DNA of 64,000 bases from Actinomadura opuntiae (lineage in GTDB: Bacteria; Actinomycetota; Actinomycetes; Streptosporangiales; Streptosporangiaceae): assembly GCF_030283205.1 (NCBI RefSeq), contig NZ_JASNWF010000019.1, forward strand, positions 62,001 to 126,000, read 5' to 3'. Every line of letters starts with the position of its first letter. The first letter of the stretch is position 1. Of the stretch, positions 41,788-50,321 are shown one piece after another. The position numbers and the translations under genes were made by a program. Below the pieces are notes generated by a model. The model had not been told where the DNA came from. It saw only the letters and a list, made by a program, of their open reading frames with translations, and ran no database searches.

Positions 41788-42992
41788 ACGACGAGACCAC
41801 GAACCAGGACATCCCCGACGAGGGCGCCGCGCCCGGCGACCGGGAGCGGATGCGGCGCTGGCGGCTGGTGCTCGGCGGCGAGCGCGCCGACGGCACCGGG
41901 GTGGGCCTCGCCGGCGACGACGCCCGGATGGACGCGGCGCTGGAGAAGCTCTACGGGGCCGAGGACGCCGCCGGCGACCGGCCGCGCCCGGGCCGCCGCG
42001 GCGCCGGGCTCGGCGACTCCGCGCCGTCGGTCGCCCGCTGGCTCGGCGACATCCGCACGTACTTCCCGTCCACGGTCGTCCAGGTGATGCAGAAGGACGC
42101 GATCGAGCGGCTCGACCTCACCCGGTTGCTGCTGGAGCCGGAGATGCTCGAGGCCGTCGAGCCGGACGTTCACCTGGTCGGGACGCTGCTGTCGCTGAAC
42201 AAGGTCATGCCGGACCGGGCCCGGGAGTCGGCGCGGGCCGTGGTCCGCAAGGTCGTCGACGAGCTGGAGCGGCGGCTCGCCGAGCGCACCCGCTCGGCGG
42301 TCGGCGGCGCCCTCGACCGGTCCGCGCGGGTGCTGCGGCCCAAGCGGCTCGCCGACGTCGACTGGGACCGGACGATCCGCGCCAACCTGCGGCACTACCT
42401 GCCCGAGCACGGCACGCTCGTACCGGAGCGGATGATCGGCTACGGGCGGCGCCGGCAGGCCGTGCAGCGGGACGTGGTGCTCGCCATCGACCAGAGCGGC
42501 TCGATGGCGGCGTCGGTGGTGTACGCGAGCGTGTTCGGCGCGGTGCTGGCCTCGATGCGGTCGCTGCGGACGTCGCTGGTGGTGTTCGACACGGCCGTCG
42601 TCGACCTCACCGACCAGCTCCACGACCCGGTGGAGGTGCTGTTCGGCACCCGGCTCGGCGGCGGCACCGACATCAACCGCGCCGTCGCCTACTGCCAGGG
42701 CCTGGTCACCCGGCCCGGCGACACGATCCTGGTGCTGATCAGCGACCTGTACGAGGGCGGCGTGCGGGAGGAGATGCTGCAGCGCGTCGCGGCGCTGACG
42801 GCGGCGGGCGTGCAGGTCGTGGTGCTGCTGGCGCTGTCGGACGACGGCGCGCCGGGTTACGACCACGACAACGCGGCGGCCCTGGCGGCGCTCGGCGTCC
42901 CCGCGTTCGCCTGCACCCCGGACGCCTTCCCCGACCTGATGGCCGCCGCGATCGAGCGCCGCGACCTCAGGGAGTGGTCGGAACGGCAGTGA
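41784..42992 (+). CDS. VWA (CoxE-like) domain protein
   Basis: 402 residues. The C-terminal half is a von Willebrand A domain with an intact metal-ion-dependent adhesion site: DQSGSMAAS (DxSxS), Thr in GGGTDINRA and Asp in LISDLYEGG. The N-terminal part (about 60-200) is helical and contains FPSTVVQVMQKDAIERLDL. MIDAS-bearing VWA proteins are the usual partners of MoxR ATPases. GTG 41784 overlaps the DUF5682 stop. The stop codon lies in the first of two 16-base tandem repeats. Confidence 0.92.
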   Translation: MNDETTNQDIPDEGAAPGDRERMRRWRLVLGGERADGTGVGLAGDDARMDAALEKLYGAEDAAGDRPRPGRRGAGLGDSAPSVARWLGDIRTYFPSTVVQVMQKDAIERLDLTRLLLEPEMLEAVEPDVHLVGTLLSLNKVMPDRARESARAVVRKVVDELERRLAERTRSAVGGALDRSARVLRPKRLADVDWDRTIRANLRHYLPEHGTLVPERMIGYGRRRQAVQRDVVLAIDQSGSMAASVVYASVFGAVLASMRSLRTSLVVFDTAVVDLTDQLHDPVEVLFGTRLGGGTDINRAVAYCQGLVTRPGDTILVLISDLYEGGVREEMLQRVAALTAAGVQVVVLLALSDDGAPGYDHDNAAALAALGVPAFACTPDAFPDLMAAAIERRDLREWSERQ

Positions 42993-43010
42993 TCCGGAAC
43001 GGCAGTGATC
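42979..43010. repeat. 16-bp perfect tandem duplication at convergent gene ends
   Basis: CGGAACGGCAGTGATC occurs twice with no gap (42979-42994, 42995-43010). The first copy holds the VWA stop codon; the second reaches into the stop codon of the convergent kinase gene at 43009. Confidence 0.75.
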
Positions 43011-44727
43011 ACGACGACCACAGCCCCTGGGCCAGCAGGAGCACGACCAGCGCGGTGAGGGCCGCGTGCCCCGCGAGCGCGGACGGCTGCACGGTGACCA
43101 GCGCGCCCCATCCCGCCCACATCGCGACCCGCACGACCCGCGCGGCCAGCACCGTCCACGCCGCCGCCCGGCTGCCCCGCCACGCGACGATCACCGCGAC
43201 CAGCGTGACGACCGCCACCAGCGCGAACGAGGCGGCGACCACCGGCAGCAGCCCGCCGCGGTGCCCGCTGGTGAGCGCCGGCCGGGCGATCAGGATCGCC
43301 AGGGCGGCGACGTCCAGCACGGCGAGCAGCGCTGCCAGCACCAGCCCGGCGACGATGCCCGGTCCGCGCCGCAGCCGCCGGTACGTCCGCGCCGGCACGC
43401 CCAAGGTCCCGCCCGGCGCCGGGAGGGTGGCCGCCTTCTGCCCGCCGGCGAACGCCGCCGGCCACGGCGCCTCCGGCGCCGGGCTGCCCCGACCGGTTCC
43501 GGACGCCGGTCGGCCGCGCGGGGACCCGCCGGCAGGGCGAGGCTCGTAGGCGGTCCTGGTCACGGGATCCGCCATCTGATCGTCTTCGACGCCGGGGTCG
43601 CGCAGCGCCTCTGCTCCGGGCGGGAACCCGGCAAAGCGCGCATCGGCGGTCGGCGCGTCCGCGGCGCCCCCCGTTCCGGATGCCGCTCCCCCAGCGCGCC
43701 CGCCGAACGGGAGGGCACCGTTCGAGACGGGACCGGACGGCCCGCCCGCTCCGTCTCCCACGGCGGCCGGTGCCCCAGCGGCGAAACCGGCACCGGCGGG
43801 CGTGGTCCAGGTGGCGGTCGGCGGCTCGGGGAGCACTCCGGTGGACGGGCCGGCGGGCGGCGCGGCGGGTGGGGCGGGCAGGTTCAGGCGCGGGTGCGGC
43901 GGGTGCGCGCGGTCGCCGAGCAGGCGGAGCAGCACGTCCTCGGAGGTGGGGCGGGCCTTCGGGTCCTTGGCGAGGCAGGCCGCGGCGATCTCGGCGACCG
44001 GGCCCGGCAGCGCGCCGAGGTCGGGCGTCTCGTGCATGATCCGGTACATCACGGCGGGCAGCGCGCCGCCCGCGAACGGGTCGCGGCCGGTGGCGGCGAA
44101 CAGCAGCGTGGCCGCCCAGGCGAACAGGTCGGTGGCCGGCGACACCCGGCCGGCGAACTGCTCGGGCGCCATGTAGGCGGGCGTGCCGACGACCTGGCTG
44201 GTCAGCGTGGCGCCGGCGTCGAACGCGCGGGCGACGCCGAAGTCGATCACCCGCGGGCCGTCCAGGCCCATCAGCACGTTCTGCGGCTTGAAGTCGCGGT
44301 GCACCACGCCCGCGCGGTGGATCGCGGTGAGCGCGGTGACCGTGCCGATGGCCAGCCGGTCCAGGTCGGCGCCGGTGCGCGGGCCCTGCTCGTGCACGAG
44401 CTCGCGCAGCGAGCGGCCCGGCACGTACTCGCTGACGATGTAAGGGCGGTCGCCGTCCATGTCGGCGGCGAGCATCTGCGCGGTGCAGAACCCGGCGACC
44501 CGCCGCAGCAGCGCCATCTCGCGGACGAACCGGGCGCGCGCCGCGGCGTTGCCGAGCAGCTGGGCGTGCAGCAGCTTCACGGCGACGCGCGACGGGACGC
44601 CGGGGCCCTCCTCGAGGGGCCGGCCGAGGTAGACCACCCCCTGGCCGCCGGTGCCGAGCCGGCCGAGGATCTCGTAACCGCCGAGGCGGGTGGGATCGGC
44701 GGCGGTGAGGGGAAGCGGGCTCGCCAT
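43009..44727 (-). CDS. Ser/Thr protein kinase with four C-terminal transmembrane helices
   Basis: 572 residues. Kinase domain at about 15-280: GTGGQGVVYLG loop, ATP Lys in SRVAVKLLH, HRDFKPQN, VIDFGVARA and GTPAYMAPEQF. A long Pro/Gly/Ala-rich linker (about 285-450) follows. The end contains four hydrophobic helices (GIVAGLVLAALLAVLDVAAL onward) with almost no outer domain, unlike classical PknB sensors. GGGGGT precedes ATG 44727. Divergent from a DUF6777 lipoprotein gene; in other actinobacteria DUF6777 domains are found near or on kinases, so they may work together. Confidence 0.9.
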   Translation of the reverse strand: MASPLPLTAADPTRLGGYEILGRLGTGGQGVVYLGRPLEEGPGVPSRVAVKLLHAQLLGNAAARARFVREMALLRRVAGFCTAQMLAADMDGDRPYIVSEYVPGRSLRELVHEQGPRTGADLDRLAIGTVTALTAIHRAGVVHRDFKPQNVLMGLDGPRVIDFGVARAFDAGATLTSQVVGTPAYMAPEQFAGRVSPATDLFAWAATLLFAATGRDPFAGGALPAVMYRIMHETPDLGALPGPVAEIAAACLAKDPKARPTSEDVLLRLLGDRAHPPHPRLNLPAPPAAPPAGPSTGVLPEPPTATWTTPAGAGFAAGAPAAVGDGAGGPSGPVSNGALPFGGRAGGAASGTGGAADAPTADARFAGFPPGAEALRDPGVEDDQMADPVTRTAYEPRPAGGSPRGRPASGTGRGSPAPEAPWPAAFAGGQKAATLPAPGGTLGVPARTYRRLRRGPGIVAGLVLAALLAVLDVAALAILIARPALTSGHRGGLLPVVAASFALVAVVTLVAVIVAWRGSRAAAWTVLAARVVRVAMWAGWGALVTVQPSALAGHAALTALVVLLLAQGLWSS

Positions 44728-44856
44728 TGTGACCCCCGTAGGTCCGCAATACCGGCCGCCGGCCGGCGCGATAATTCTTTATCTTCCCGGGCACTAATCG
44801 GCGCCGCCCGGCATCCAAGAGTATAGGTTCGCAGAAGCCGGAGCGGGAGACGACGC

Positions 44857-45987
44857 ATGCTGGAGATCAATTCACCAATTGCGCGGGGGCGCGGCCCGGC
44901 GACGGCGGCCGCGGCACTGGTGCTGGCGGCCGGGACGCTGGCCGGCTGCGGCGACGCGGGGGCCGCGATCACGCGGCTGACCGTGGGCTCGCCCGGCCGC
45001 GACCCCTACGCGCTGATGTCGAACACCGACCGGACGGGGACCGGGCCCCGGCCGGCGGCGGGCGGGACGAAGGCCGGCGACACGCCGGGCCTGTACGGGG
45101 GGACGCGCCTGGCCTCGAGCTGCGACCAACGCAAGCTCGTCGCGTTCCTGCAGGCCAACCCGGGCAAGGCGCGCGCGTGGGCGGGCGTGCAGGGCATCCC
45201 GGTCGCCGACATCCCGCGGTACGTGTCGCGGCTGACGCCGGTGCTGCTGCGCACCGACACGCTCGTGACCAACCACGGCTACCGGGACGGGCGGGCGACG
45301 AGCGAGCCCGCCGTGCTCCAGGCCGGAATGGGGGTTCTGGTCAATGGCTACGGCGTTCCCGCGGTGAAGTGCAATTGCGGTAATCCGCTGACCCCGCCGG
45401 AAAACAAGATCAAAACGTCGGACGCGCGGTACCGTGGCCGAAAGTGGCCGGGATTCGAGAAGCGGAATGTCACCCGGATCCGGCCGCGCGATTCCCGCCG
45501 CGGAACGATCGTGGTCTTCGTCCTCGTCGATCCCGGCGGCACGATCGGGTTCGAGCGGCCGCGCGCGACGACGGGCCCCGACGACGGGCCGCCGATGCCG
45601 CCGCCGGTCGAGCAGGCTCCGCCGAGCGGCGGGCCGGACGATTCCCCCGCGCCGGCCGATTCGGGCAGCGGATCCCCGGGCACACCGGGAAGCGAGCCGC
45701 CGGACTCGGGCTCGCCGGAGCCGCAGGCGCCCGGATCCGGGGCGCCGGGGCCGGAGTCGCCGGGGACGGGCGTGTCGCCGGGCGGCGACCCGGGCGCGGG
45801 GACGACGCCCGGCACGGGCGACGGCGGCACCGGTGACGGCGGGACGGGTAGCGGAACCGGTGACGGGGGCGGCGGCGGCACGGGCGACGGCGGCACCGCC
45901 ACCGGGACGCCCGGCGACGGGCCGCAGAGCCCGGTGATCTCGATGGCGCCGCCCCCGGGATCGGCGGGGTCGCCCGCGGCGTTCTGA
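44857..45987 (+). CDS. DUF6777 lipoprotein with Gly/Pro-rich tail
   Basis: 376 residues. Residues 8-31 form a lipoprotein signal ending in the lipobox LAGC. The DUF6777 region (about 80-210) contains GLYGGTRLASSCDQRKLVAF, LVTNHGYRDGRAT and VKCNCGNPL; the Cys may be paired. After FVLVDPGGTIGFERP the tail (about 240-370) is low-complexity Gly/Ser/Pro/Asp, suited to spanning the wall. GGGAG lies 8 bases before the ATG. Function unknown; probably extracellular ligand binding linked to the neighbouring kinase. Confidence 0.82.
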   Translation: MLEINSPIARGRGPATAAAALVLAAGTLAGCGDAGAAITRLTVGSPGRDPYALMSNTDRTGTGPRPAAGGTKAGDTPGLYGGTRLASSCDQRKLVAFLQANPGKARAWAGVQGIPVADIPRYVSRLTPVLLRTDTLVTNHGYRDGRATSEPAVLQAGMGVLVNGYGVPAVKCNCGNPLTPPENKIKTSDARYRGRKWPGFEKRNVTRIRPRDSRRGTIVVFVLVDPGGTIGFERPRATTGPDDGPPMPPPVEQAPPSGGPDDSPAPADSGSGSPGTPGSEPPDSGSPEPQAPGSGAPGPESPGTGVSPGGDPGAGTTPGTGDGGTGDGGTGSGTGDGGGGGTGDGGTATGTPGDGPQSPVISMAPPPGSAGSPAAF

Positions 45988-45997
45988 GCACGGCTGA

Positions 45998-46017
45998 TAC
46001 ATTTGCTCATATGAGCA
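45998..46017 (+). promoter_or_regulatory. ArsR operator palindrome with TACATT -10 (leaderless)
   Basis: TGCTCATATGAGCA (46004-46017) is a perfect 14-base palindrome that contains the ATG at 46011. TACATT (45998-46003) lies 7 bases before that ATG. A metal-free ArsR dimer bound here would block initiation of the regulator/exporter operon. Confidence 0.68.
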
Positions 46018-46400
46018 GTGCTTCAGATGTCGTCCCCGCGGACGCGTGCGCCGTCCGGGTCGTCGACGCCGCGAAGGTCGCCGCCGTCTCGGCGACGATG
46101 CCGGGCGCGGAGACGGTCGCCGAGCTGGCCCAGGTGTTCGGGCTGCTGTCCGACCCGGGCCGGCTCCGGGTGATCACCGCGCTGCTCGAGGGGGGAGAGA
46201 TGTGCGTGTGCGACATCGCGGCGTCCTGCGGGCAGTCGGAGTCGTCGGTGTCGCACGCGCTGCGGCTGCTGCGCGCCAACCGCGTCGTCCGGGTCCGCCG
46301 GGCCGGCCGGATGGCCTACTACCGGCTGGACGACTCGCACGTCCGGATGCTGCTCGATCTCGCCCTCGCCCACGTCGGCCACGGGGAGGAGGGCGCATGA
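46011..46400 (+). CDS. ArsR/SmtB-family metal-responsive repressor
   Basis: 129 residues with a winged HTH (CDIAASCGQSESSVSHALRL). The alpha-5 zinc site of SmtB (Asp104, His106, His117, Glu120) is matched with a constant offset of four by Asp108, His110, His121 and His124, the last being His instead of Glu. Cys65 and Cys67 (MCVCD) are the alpha-3 Cys pair also seen in cadmium/lead sensors. Zinc, perhaps also cadmium, should release it from the palindrome covering its own start. Its stop overlaps the exporter start (ATGA). Confidence 0.92.
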   Translation: MSSASDVVPADACAVRVVDAAKVAAVSATMPGAETVAELAQVFGLLSDPGRLRVITALLEGGEMCVCDIAASCGQSESSVSHALRLLRANRVVRVRRAGRMAYYRLDDSHVRMLLDLALAHVGHGEEGA

Positions 46401-47431
46401 CCGCGAAGCCGGAGAACGGGCCGGAGCAGCAGGGGCACGGACAAGGGCAAGGTCACGGGCATGGTCACGGCCACGGGCACGGCATCTCCGCCGGCGCGGA
46501 CCGGAGGCTGCTCGGCGGCGCGCTCGCGCTGATCGTCGCCTACATGGCGGGCGAGGTCGCGATCGGCCTGCTCGCCGGGTCGCTGGCCCTGCTGTCGGAC
46601 GCCGCGCACATGCTGACCGACGCGTTCGCGATCGTGCTGGCGCTGGTCGCCATGCGGATCGCGGCGCGCCCGCCGCAGGGCGGGTTCACCTTCGGGCTGC
46701 GCCGGGCCGAGATCCTGTCGGCGCAGCTGAACGGGCTGACGCTGATCCTGCTGGCGGCGTTCTTCGTCTACGAGGGCGTCCACCGGCTGGTCGGCCCGCC
46801 GGACGTCGACGGGCGGTTCGTGTTCTGGACGGCCCTCGCCGGCATCGCGGTGAACCTCGGCGCGAGCTGGCTGCTGAGCCGCGCGAACCGGACGAGCCTG
46901 AACGTGGAGGGCGCGTTCCAGCACATCCTGAACGACCTGTTCGCGTTCGTCTGCACCGCGATCGCGGGCCTGGTGGTGTGGACGACCGGGTTCGCGCGCG
47001 CCGACGCGATCGCCTCGCTGGTGGTGGCGGCGCTGATGCTGAAGGCCGGGTACGGGCTGCTGCGGGACGCGGGACGGGTGCTGATGGAGGCCGCCCCGGC
47101 GGGCATCGACCCGTCCGAGCTGGGCGCCCGGCTGGCGGAGCGGCCGTGCGTGGAGGAGGTCCACGACCTGCACGTCTGGGAGGTCGGGTCCGGTTATCCG
47201 GCGCTGTCGGCGCACGTGCTGGTGGACGCGAAGGGCGACTGCCACGCCGTCCGCCGCGACATGCAGGAGCTGCTGCGCGACTCGTACGGGATCACCCACA
47301 CCACGCTCGAGGTCGACCATCTGGACGGCCCGTCCCGGCACGGCCACTGCGAGGACTCGCACGGCCCCCGGCACGTGGGCGACGCCGACCAGCCGCACGA
47401 GCACGCCGGTACTGCCCCCTGCGACCACTGA
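46397..47431 (+). CDS. Cation diffusion facilitator (zinc exporter, CzcD/ZitB type)
   Basis: 344 residues. An N-terminal His/Gly stretch (GHGHGHGHGHG) binds metal. Six transmembrane helices carry the zinc site: SDAAHMLTDAF in TM2 and HILNDLFAF in TM5 (HD-HD type, zinc selective). The cytoplasmic domain (VEEVHDLHVWEVGSGY, HTTLEVDH) and a His-rich tail follow. Exports Zn2+ in exchange for protons. Co-transcribed with the ArsR repressor by a 4-base overlap. Confidence 0.94.
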   Translation: MTAKPENGPEQQGHGQGQGHGHGHGHGHGISAGADRRLLGGALALIVAYMAGEVAIGLLAGSLALLSDAAHMLTDAFAIVLALVAMRIAARPPQGGFTFGLRRAEILSAQLNGLTLILLAAFFVYEGVHRLVGPPDVDGRFVFWTALAGIAVNLGASWLLSRANRTSLNVEGAFQHILNDLFAFVCTAIAGLVVWTTGFARADAIASLVVAALMLKAGYGLLRDAGRVLMEAAPAGIDPSELGARLAERPCVEEVHDLHVWEVGSGYPALSAHVLVDAKGDCHAVRRDMQELLRDSYGITHTTLEVDHLDGPSRHGHCEDSHGPRHVGDADQPHEHAGTAPCDH

Positions 47432-47435
47432 CGCT

Positions 47436-47477
47436 GACGGAGTCAGCCCGGGGGGCGCGGGGGTCGTCCCCCCTCGG
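47436..47477 (+). repeat. Dispersed GC-rich repeat, copy B
   Basis: 42 bases, same element as 20715-20753. Begins GACGGAGTCAGCCC and contains GGGGGTCGTCCCCCC, here directly after the exporter stop codon, where it could add to termination. Confidence 0.5.
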
Positions 47478-47513
47478 AGGGTACTGACACTGACGAGGTC
47501 CGCTCGGCTGGCG

Positions 47514-47557
47514 CCCTCCGGCCGGTGCCCCGAAGGCGTGGGGCACCGGCCGGAGGG
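47514..47557. terminator. Bidirectional terminator hairpin (18-bp stem)
   Basis: Perfect 18-base arms (47514-47531 and 47540-47557) around an 8-base loop between the convergent zinc exporter and GH5 genes, the strongest hairpin in the window. Confidence 0.8.
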
Positions 47558-47562
47558 ACGCG

Positions 47563-49074
47563 TCAGGCGGCGCAGGCCTGGCCGTTGAGGTCGAACTCGT
47601 CCGGCATCGCGCCCGCCGAGGGTCCGGTGGCGGTGAAGCCGATGGTGACCGAGGCCCCGGCGCCGATCGTCCGGTTCCAGTCCAGGTTCGAGGCGGTCAC
47701 GTCCGTTCCGTTCTGCGCCCACGTCGCGCTCCAGCCCTGCGCGATCTTCTGCGCGCCGGGGAAGGCGAACGCCAGCTTCCAGCCGGTCACCGCCGCCGTT
47801 CCGGTGTCGGTGATCGTCACTTGGCCGTTGAAGCCGCCGTCCCAGGCGCTCTGGACGGTGAACGCGACCTTGCAGGACGCCTTCTCGGGCGGCGGGGTGC
47901 CCGTGCCGCCCCCGGACCCCGCACCGAGCAGGTACGGGTCGAGATAGGCCTGTTTCGTGGTGTTGACGGTCGTCCAGTCGTCGTTCAGGATGCCGCCGGT
48001 GTCACCGGAGTTGGGGTTCCACGACCAGTAGGTGAAGGAGATCCCGCCGGTGCCCGTGCCGAGGTAGCTCAGCAGGGTCCGCAGCCAGGTCTGGTCGCGC
48101 GGGTCGGCCAGCGTCGTCCCGAACTCGCCGAGCAGGACGGGCGCGACGTTGTTCTTGTACAGGTAGCCCCAGTCCTTGTCCCAGATCCCGGCCAGGTTGG
48201 ACGGGAAGCTCGGGTCGCTGAACCACGGCTGCGGGTACACGGACGTGGCGTAGTCGTGGGCGGAGTACACCAGCCGGTTCGGGACGTTCAGCCGCACCGG
48301 GTACGCGGCCGCGCCTTGGAGGTTGCCGCCCCACCAGTAGTTGTCGCCGTTGTAGCCGTCGATGCCCTCGACGATGATCAGACAGTCGGGGTTGGCGGCC
48401 AGGACGGCGTTCCCGGCGCGCTCGGCGGCGAGCCGCCAGTCCTTCGCCTGGTCGCCGCAGCCCCAGCAGGCCGGGGAGTGCGGCTCGTTGTGCAGGTCGG
48501 CGCCGATGACCGTGGTGTTGCCGGCGTAGTGCCGCGCGAGCATCGTCCAGTCGGAGATCCAGCGGGACTCGGGGTAGGCGTCGGTGTACCAGAGCGCGGA
48601 CTGCGCGCCGGAGTCGGGGCGGTGCTGGTCGAGGACGACCTTCAGCCCGATCTGCCCGGCGTACGCGATGATCTTGTCGAGGACCTGCAGCCCGTTCAGG
48701 CCGCTGAGGTCGGGGTTCTTGGCGTAGTCGATGCTGTTCGGGGTGCTGCCGGGGTCGAGCATCTGGTTGGAGTACGGCAGCCGCAGCGTGTTGTACTTCA
48801 GGCTCTTGATCTGGTCGAGCATGTCCTTGTAGCCGCGCGTCCAGAGCCCGTGCGGGGTGTAGTTCGCGGTCTCCGCGCCGAACCAGTTGATGCCCGTCAT
48901 GCGCACCGCCTGCCCGTCGGCGTCCAGCAGCTGACGGCCGCTGGTGTGCCAGTAGCCGGTGCCCGCCGCCGCGCGCGCCGGGGCCGCGAACCGCAGGGCC
49001 GGGACGAACGCCAGGGCCAGCAGCGCGGCCAGGAGGGCCGCGACGAGGGAGAGCCGCCTGCCACGGAAGATCAT
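47563..49074 (-). CDS. Secreted GH5 endoglucanase with CBM2
   Basis: 503 residues. Signal peptide (LSLVAALLAALLALAFVPAL, cut near ARA-AA). GH5 subfamily-1-like catalytic domain at about 40-385, with acid/base Glu in GADLHNEPHS and nucleophile Glu in PVLLGEFGTT. After a short Gly/Pro linker, a CBM2 domain (about 400-503: VAFTVQSAWDGGFNGQVTI) binds crystalline cellulose. Hydrolyses internal beta-1,4-glucan bonds. GAGGAG lies 6 bases before the ATG, 21 bases after the GH12 stop, so both are in one operon under the CebR box. Confidence 0.94.
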   Translation of the reverse strand: MIFRGRRLSLVAALLAALLALAFVPALRFAAPARAAAGTGYWHTSGRQLLDADGQAVRMTGINWFGAETANYTPHGLWTRGYKDMLDQIKSLKYNTLRLPYSNQMLDPGSTPNSIDYAKNPDLSGLNGLQVLDKIIAYAGQIGLKVVLDQHRPDSGAQSALWYTDAYPESRWISDWTMLARHYAGNTTVIGADLHNEPHSPACWGCGDQAKDWRLAAERAGNAVLAANPDCLIIVEGIDGYNGDNYWWGGNLQGAAAYPVRLNVPNRLVYSAHDYATSVYPQPWFSDPSFPSNLAGIWDKDWGYLYKNNVAPVLLGEFGTTLADPRDQTWLRTLLSYLGTGTGGISFTYWSWNPNSGDTGGILNDDWTTVNTTKQAYLDPYLLGAGSGGGTGTPPPEKASCKVAFTVQSAWDGGFNGQVTITDTGTAAVTGWKLAFAFPGAQKIAQGWSATWAQNGTDVTASNLDWNRTIGAGASVTIGFTATGPSAGAMPDEFDLNGQACAA

Positions 49075-49095
49075 GGTTTCTCCTCGGTCCGGGGG

Positions 49096-50238
49096 TCAGC
49101 GGCCCGTGCAGGCGACGGCCGGGGTGCCGGGTGCGGAGCCGCTGCCCTGGAACCCGAAGCTCGTCGAGCCGTGGGCGGGGACGGCGCCGTTGTAGCTCGC
49201 GTTCACGGCGTGGACGCTCTGGCCGCTCTGGGTGACGGTGGCGTTCCAGGCGTTCGCCACGCGCTGCCCGCCGGCGAACGACCAGTCCGCCGACCAGCCG
49301 CTCAGCGGGGCGTCGCCGGTGTCGGTGACGGTCACCGTCGCGGTGAACCCGTCGTTCCAGGCGTTGTCGACGTGCAGGGACGCCGAGCAGCCGCGCTCGC
49401 CGGTCGGCGGCGGGCTCGTGGGCGGCGGGCTCGTCGGCGGCGGGCTCGTCGGCGGCGGGGTGGTCGGCGGCGTCGTGGTGCCGCCGACCGAGACCGAGAA
49501 CGCGTCGGTACCGAGGCCGGCTCCGCCCTGCCAGATCTCGAAGCCGGCCTCGGCGTCGATGAAGTACCAGTCGTTGCTGATGTAGCCGCGGGACACCGCG
49601 TCGCGGGTGAAGGCCCGCAGGTCGAGCCCGCTCACCGACGTCGTCCCGCTGGTGCGGACGTAGGCGATGTAGTTCCAGTTCATCCGGCTGTACCAGACGT
49701 CCCAGGTGGCGCCCCCGAACTGCACGCCGCTCGCGATCCGCGATCCGGCCGGGTTGACGCCGCCCCGGTGGTTCAGCCAGATCATCACCTCGGCGCCGTC
49801 GGGGTCGCCGGTCGTGGACGGCGCGGTGTCGTACCAGAGGTCGTAGGCCACGTCGTAGGCGCCGGAGGTGGGCTGGGTGGTGCTCCAGTCGCTGGCGACG
49901 GCGGGCATGTCCCCGACCCGCACCGGAAGGCCGCTGCCGGTCGTGCACCGTCCCCAGTGGCAGCCCTTGAAGAACGACGGGTAGGAGGCGGGCGCCCCGC
50001 TGGTGGAGTTGTTGTGCCCGGACGAGTCCACCGTGAAGGACGTGCCGTCCACGCTGATGCACTGCGGGGTGGAGGCGCCCCAGACATTGTTCTGCGCGAT
50101 GTATTCGCCGCCGCTCACGGCGACGGTGTCGTTCGCTCCGCACAGCCGCGTCGCGGCGTGCGCCGGTGCGAGGAACGGGAACGGAGCGGCGAGCAGCGCC
50201 GCCGCGACGACGGCTGAGCTCTTGAGGGGGATCTTCAT
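49096..50238 (-). CDS. Secreted GH12 endoglucanase with CBM2
   Basis: 380 residues. Signal peptide SSAVVAAALLAAPFPFLAPA followed by AHA-AT. GH12 domain at about 31-250: nucleophile Glu in GAEVMIWLNHRGG and acid/base Glu in DAEAGFEIWQGG. A Pro/Thr/Ser linker of repeated SPPPT units leads to a C-terminal CBM2 (about 285-380). Acts on soluble and amorphous beta-glucans, complementing the GH5 enzyme encoded next. ATG 50238 is preferred over ATG 50250 because GAGG lies 7-8 bases before it. Controlled by the TTGGGAGCGCTCCCAA operator. Confidence 0.93.
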   Translation of the reverse strand: MKIPLKSSAVVAAALLAAPFPFLAPAHAATRLCGANDTVAVSGGEYIAQNNVWGASTPQCISVDGTSFTVDSSGHNNSTSGAPASYPSFFKGCHWGRCTTGSGLPVRVGDMPAVASDWSTTQPTSGAYDVAYDLWYDTAPSTTGDPDGAEVMIWLNHRGGVNPAGSRIASGVQFGGATWDVWYSRMNWNYIAYVRTSGTTSVSGLDLRAFTRDAVSRGYISNDWYFIDAEAGFEIWQGGAGLGTDAFSVSVGGTTTPPTTPPPTSPPPTSPPPTSPPPTGERGCSASLHVDNAWNDGFTATVTVTDTGDAPLSGWSADWSFAGGQRVANAWNATVTQSGQSVHAVNASYNGAVPAHGSTSFGFQGSGSAPGTPAVACTGR

Positions 50239-50321
50239 GCGGGACCTCATTCCGGGTCGCGCCCGTGACGCCGGTCGGGGCGGGTCGCGGGCTTCGCCGT
50301 GGGCGGCGGAGCGGCGCCGTT

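Noticed and set aside
45770..45950. Repetitive G/C-rich stretch resembling a minisatellite
   Set aside because: It is the Gly/Thr/Asp-rich coding tail of the DUF6777 lipoprotein, with no exact repeat unit beyond a few codons.
49402..49460. Short direct repeats that could suggest a CRISPR array
   Set aside because: The repeats encode the SPPPT linker of the GH12 cellulase, stay in frame, and have no spacers.
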